Assembly (NCBI GenBank): GCA_035578905.1
Contig: JAQJVL010000029.1
Span: forward strand, 4,362,668 to 4,426,667
Direction: 5' to 3'
Length of the DNA stretch: 64,000 bases
DNA from: Stictocephala bisonia
Lineage: Eukaryota; Arthropoda; Insecta; Hemiptera; Membracidae
Below, in pieces: positions 57,901-64,000 of this stretch. Each line of letters begins with the position of its first letter. The stretch's first letter is position 1. A program made the translations under genes and the position numbers. The notes beneath the pieces were generated by a model. The model saw only the letters and a list, made by a program, of their open reading frames with translations, did no database searches and was not told the origin of the DNA.

Positions 57901-59140
57901 TAAGATTTTCCTATTCTTATTTGGTCTCCGATTAATAAATCAGCTCTAGCAACGGGTATCAGTTTTCCAATAGGGTAACCTCCAAACAATAAAAATAATA
58001 AAATAAATAAAAGCTCACCAACGATGTAAAACTATCGTAAAGTTTAAAACTCCTTTAAATTTGCTTAAAATGTAGAGGCGTTTGAAAAATTTGGGCAGGT
58101 TGTTAATCAATCAACCAAATGCTTGACTATTGATCTATTCTCCTCTTTATTGTTTGCTGCACTTGTTATTCATTCGACACTTTCACTTTGGACTTGACTT
58201 GCATTTGTCTGGTTCGAAAATTGTTCACTCTTTTTATGTTCATCTATGTTTTGCCTCCGAATGGTTGTGTATTCAACGACATACAGAGCAATGATGTATC
58301 GAGAATGTAAAGCTTTGGCTAAGTTAGAAAATGTAACCTTGATAAACTTGATCGATAAAGTTTTATACATTTTTTATTGCGATTATTCAAATCACCCGCT
58401 TATGGAGTTTGAACAGTTTCATAAACTACTTGTTAGCAGCCCAGGCTTATTCCCATAGCAAAGATGAGGGTAAATAACAGCATATTAAAATATTATCAGT
58501 ACCTAGTTATCAGAAAAGTTTGGCTCGACGCCTTGGAATCTAAAATCTTGGAAATAATTTGACTCAAATAGTATAACCAAATGTATTTAAGGGATTTTGA
58601 AATGTTGACAGTGTCTGTCATCATAAATTTGGACACCATTACATTTGTTGACCACATCACAACCGGTGATTGAAATTCACAATTTTGAATGTGAAAGTTA
58701 GATTTGAGATTTAGGCTAGTGATTCATACTTAGTTTCGATCCTAATGACGTTATTTCGAAGTACAGACGTGATTGTTCTCATAACAACGGTGATTGTTCT
58801 CATAATCGATATGGAAACTGAGGTATCCACGATTAGAGTCGGTTCATTTGCTCTTGAACCACGAGTCTCTAATGTTGAAGACATGCTACTTCTGTTGAGT
58901 ATAAGACAAAAAAGCTACAACTTCTAAATCCAGTGATATTGAAACAACTAACTAGTTTTTAATTTGCATAATACGTGTTTGTATATATACAGTACAAGTA
59001 AACTTCACACAACACAAATTTCTTACAATATAAGCACAAAATGTACAAATATATTACAATACAAGTACAAAATGCACAAATATTATGGTGATCGATTTCG
59101 GTGAACCATGCTCACCTTCCTCAGACCAGAGGGATTCACA
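57901..59140. other. Noncoding stretch with one unexplained frame
   Basis: The plus frame at 58246-58458 (70 residues, containing YRECKALAKLENVTLINLIDK) has balanced composition unlike its AT-rich neighbours. It has no recognised family and no splice context I can defend. Confidence 0.25.
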
Positions 59141-59146
59141 AAAGAA

Positions 59147-59555
59147 TCACAGTGGTATTGACCCACCCGCCCACCCATACACGTACTGTGGTATTGACCC
59201 ACCCGCCGACCCATACACGTACAGTGGTATTGACCCACCCGCCCACCCATACACGTACTGTGGTATTGACCCACCCGCCCACCCATACACGTACAGTAGT
59301 ATTGACCCTCCCGTCGACCCGTACATGTACAGTGGTACTGACCCACCCTCCCACCTATACACGTACAGTAGTATTGACCCACCCACCGACCCGTACATGT
59401 ACAGTACTATTGACCCACCCGCCGACCCATACACGTACTGTGGTATTGACCAACCCGCCCACCCATACACGTACAGTAGTATTGACCCACCCGCCGACCC
59501 GTACATGTACAGTGGTACTGACCCACCCACCCACCCATATACGTACAGTGGTACT
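59147..59555. repeat. 36-bp G4 minisatellite, third locus
   Basis: About 11 units of the same element as at 5.1 and 12.5 kb, all C-rich on plus. Some units alternate CGCCCACCCATAC with CGCCGACCCATAC or GTCGACCCGTAC, producing a partial higher-order pattern. Confidence 0.92.
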
Positions 59556-59559
59556 GTCT

Positions 59560-60741
<1,182 letters not shown>

Positions 60742-60767
60742 TCACTTTTCTTTTTACGAGGGAAGAG

Positions 60768-60979
60768 TTGTAGTGTTTCTAAATATGTTATTTGCAATGT
60801 GTAACAGCTGATTTTTGTTTTGATGTTGATTAATATAAAAAAGTAAACAGAATGTTTCGAATTAATTAAGTCTGAGTTTTTTTATTTTCGAAACATTCTA
60901 TTTACTTTATATAATAATCAATATCAAAACAAAAATCAGCTGTTCCAAATTGCAAATAACATATTTAGAAACACTACAA
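60768..60979. repeat. Long snap-back palindrome (about 92-bp arms)
   Basis: 60768-60860 is the reverse complement of 60888-60979 with only a few mismatches, separated by a 27-nt loop. Both arms contain TTGTAGTGTTTCTAAATATG, GTTATTTGCAAT and ACAGCTGATTTTTG. It starts less than 30 bp after the CT tract. Probably a foldback MITE; no target duplication was seen. Confidence 0.88.
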
Positions 60980-61639
60980 TCACAAAACTACTATATAATA
61001 TTTTAAAACAACTTTTCTCTAGAAAATTAGTAGAATAGTAATTTCGGTTAAGAAACCTAGAACAAGATGATAACACTTCCAGGTCTGGTTAAAGACGAAA
61101 TAGAGCAGTCTCACACACTCACCCTAAACTTATCAGGAGACTACGAATCAAAACAGCTGATTCAGATTATAAACAAGCTTGTGGCCTTTGGAAAATGTTA
61201 TAAAATCATTTTTTTACAAATTTAATAAAATCAAATTCTACAAGACATAGTACACAAATAGTATTGTTGAGAAGTCACATTAGGAGGATACCGCTCCAAA
61301 TGTCCAATAAATGAGAATAATGACGATTTAAAATTGGAAAAATATTCAAGATAATTTGATAATACAATATTGGAATGTTGTTGATCAGGATACATGGATG
61401 GGTTTAGTTTATAAATCATGTGTAAGTATACAAGGATAATTTCACTTACATAAAAAAGAAACGAAATGTACGACTTTCAAAGTTTGTATGGAAAATGGTG
61501 ATTGATTTGAGTGTTCTTAATGCAGGTTTTGGAATGGTTCCAAATGCAGATTAGAACAGTAGAAGGCTATAATATATATTTATATGGTAGACCACAAAAA
61601 AGCAGACATTATAGGTGACTCAAACAAAAGTAGAAGATA
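60980..61639. other. AT-rich noncoding stretch
   Basis: No supported feature. Confidence 0.45.
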
Positions 61640-63055
61640 CAAGTTCTCCGTTCTTGAATGCAAGAAACTTCCTTTAACACCTGTTGGGGAACTGGACTGT
61701 TTACTCTCACCTTCACACTGTATATACAGGTTGACAGTAAGATGCTACCAGCGTCTACAGAGAGCGGACGTAGGAGGTGAGCCAAACAATCGTGGTACAC
61801 GTACTCACTTCAAGCTCGCGGAACACTTTCTGTCAGCACCTGTTGATATATTGGGCTGTTTACTCTCACCTTCACACTGTATATACAGTTGACAGTAAAA
61901 TGCTAGCAGCGACTACAGAAAGCGGACGTAGGAGGTGAGCCAAACAGTCATGGTGCACGTAGTCACTTCACACTCACAGGACATTTTCTCTTATCACCTG
62001 TTCGTGAACTGGGCTGTTTACTCTCACCTTCATACTGTATATACAGTTTGACAGTAGGCCGCTAGCAGCGACACACAGAGAACGGACGTATGAGGTGAGG
62101 CAAACAGTCGTGGTACTTCACGCTCGCAGGATACTTTCTGTCATCACCTGTTAGTATAATGGGCTGTTTCCTCTCATCTTCACACTGTATTTTATACAGT
62201 TTGACAGTAGGATGCTAGCAGCGACACACAGAGAGCGGACGATGGAGGTGAGGAAATCAGTCGTGGTACACGTACTCACTTCACACTGGCAGGACACTTT
62301 CTGTCATCACCTGTTGGTGAACAGAGCTGTTTACTCTCGCCTTCACACTGCACATACAGTTTGACAGTAGGATGGTAGCAGCGACACACGAAGAGCGGAC
62401 GTAGGAGGTGAGGCAAACAGTCGTGGTACACGTACTCACTTCACTCTCACAGGACACTTTCTGTCATCACCTGTTGGTATAATGGTCTGTAGAATCTCAC
62501 CTTTATACTGTATATACAGTTTGACAGTAGGATGCCAGCAGTGACACACAGAGAACGGACGTAGGAGGTGAGCCAAATCAGTCGTGGTACACGTACTCAC
62601 TTCACGCTCGCAGGACAATTATTTCTGTCTTCACCTGTTGGTATAAAAGGTTGTTTAATCTCACCTTCACACTGATATACAGTTTGACAGTAGGCCGCTA
62701 CTAATGACACACAGAGAACGGACGTAGGAGGTGAGCCAAATCAGTCGTGGTACACGTACTCACTTCACACTCGCAGGACAATTTCTGTAATCACCTGTTG
62801 GTATAATGGGCCTTTTACTCTAATCTTCATACTGTATATATAGTTTGATAGTAGGATGCCAGCAGCGACACACAGAGAACGGACGTAGGAGGTGAGCCAA
62901 ATCAGTCGTGGTATACGTACTCACTTCACACTCGCAGGACAATTTCTGTAATCACCTGTTGGTATAATGGGCCTTTTACTCTCACCTTCACACTGTATAT
63001 ACAGTTTGACAGTAGGCCGCTACTAGTGACACACAGAGATCGGACGTAGGAAGAA
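61640..63055. repeat. Tandem array, about 160-bp unit, 9 copies
   Basis: CACCTGTT blocks lie at 61678, 61837, 61995, 62145, 62308, 62468, 62632, 62792 and 62953 (spacing 150-164 bp). Each unit includes ACTGTATATACAGTTTGACA, which contains the palindrome CTGTATATACAG. Units differ by small indels. Confidence 0.92.
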
Positions 63056-64000
63056 GGTTGGCACCGTCTAGGCGAGAAGGTCAAACAAGTTAGTGAAGAC
63101 GCTTATTATAGCAATGGAAATTGTTATTAAAATTTGGAGGCTTCAGGACTTCCTAAAATAATACGAAGGAACAAAAAAACTCTTATCATTTTAGGTTTGG
63201 GAACGGGTTTGTATTGGATTATTATATTTTTCTCTCCTTGGTCTTTTTTTCACACCAAACCGGTTCTAAACGTATGCACCTGTCAAAGTACACAGCCCTT
63301 GATTTTTAAATAATTGTTATGTGCAAAATTAAGGTTAACATACTACATTTGCAAGGACAGATAGTATTGCCAAACTCCTTCCCAACTGAGCTTGACAGCC
63401 GTGGTTACAACTGACTTGAAAAACATTGGTAGCAATAGTTTCAAGGCAAGTGGGATTGTACGGAAGTGGACTTAGAGATTGAAAGCTCTTAAACTGGCTG
63501 CAAGATATCTTGGCTGGCTTAATGTTCACAGGTTCATATACAGAGTGTAATCGAGTGCAGTTATGAACTCTTTATAAATTAGAACTCTCAGCAAGTAACG
63601 GGTAATAAATCATTACAACTCGAGTCAACATTTTAAAGAGAAATACAAAGGTTCTGAGAATTATTTAGTTTTAAAGTGCACCAATACAAATATACTAAAT
63701 TATAAGGAAAAGTCGTTCTTTATCGGTGGATGTGGCACAGAGGACGTGGCCGGGTCATCAGCATTCAATGATATATTTGGGCTGGAATATTCATGCAAGG
63801 GTCACAGATAGCGTTGACAGACTGCACTTAGACAAAGCACAATCAGCTGCATACAATGAGCGACGTCACCGTCCAGGGCCAACTAGACCACACCAATTAC
63901 CGGCAATTACAAACACTCTACATTTGGTCTACATATCTCGCGAGTCTTCTGAACACGATCCATTTTTGTAACTGTACAAGTTTAAGGAGAATAACCTTTG
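63056..64000. other. Noncoding stretch to window end
   Basis: A plus frame at 63726-63971 (81 residues, containing HLDKAQSAAYNERRHRPGP) has balanced composition and could be a fragment of something, but I do not recognise it. Confidence 0.3.

Overview
The window looks like transposon-rich, AT-rich intergenic or intronic DNA from an arthropod nuclear genome, most likely an insect. The evidence is a eukaryotic tRNA gene, several non-LTR retrotransposon and DNA-transposon families, short runs of the insect telomere-type unit TTAGG at 3564 and 53565, and many satellite arrays. I could not support any intact protein-coding host gene. The only confident host gene is tRNA-Val(CAC) at 9054-9126. I cannot name the species.

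Layout. 0.6-3.2 kb: foldback-type element with long inverted arms enclosing nine 130-bp repeats. 4.3-6.0 kb: 39-bp minisatellite interrupted by an inverted pair of G-rich 36-bp arrays. 6.9-7.7 kb: decayed reverse transcriptase. 8.2-8.7 kb: piggyBac-like MITE. 9.05 kb: tRNA. 10.0-12.4 kb: satellite of about nineteen 126-bp units. 12.5-12.8 kb: 36-bp minisatellite abutting a 3.2-kb 5'-truncated LINE (12.8-16.1 kb) with frameshifts and an altered catalytic box. 17.7-18.0 kb and, on the minus strand, 22.5-23.1 kb: further LINE debris. 19.0-19.7 kb: hAT-type MITE. 26.6-30.0 kb: Mutator-like element with a 9-bp target duplication, unusual multi-arm termini and a broken transposase remnant. 30.3-34.1 kb: second, unrelated 126-bp satellite of about 30 units. 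36.1-37.9 kb: a 39-bp and a 173-bp array. 39.4-40.8 kb: GC-richer and homeodomain-site-rich noncoding DNA plus a second copy of part of the foldback element. 43.7 kb: AT-rich foldback. 44.9-45.4 kb: Helitron-like element. 45.5-46.7 kb: PIF/Harbinger-like element. 53.4-53.7 kb: MITE with three subrepeats per end and an 8-bp target duplication. 55.96-56.08 kb: assembly gap. 59.1-59.6 kb: third 36-bp array. 59.97-60.73 kb: (CT)n tract with about 335 uninterrupted dinucleotides. 60.77-60.98 kb: long snap-back palindrome. 61.6-63.1 kb: 160-bp satellite.

No gene system working together is visible. The interest lies in mobile-element termini, foldback structures and repeat families. The strongest new observations are the Mutator-like element with a symmetric outer-arm plus hairpin terminus, a smaller element with multi-arm ends of similar logic, and a dispersed 36-bp minisatellite in which nearly every unit encodes an ideal G-quadruplex motif. 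No database or folding computation was run; assignments rest on motifs, termini and target duplications read by eye.
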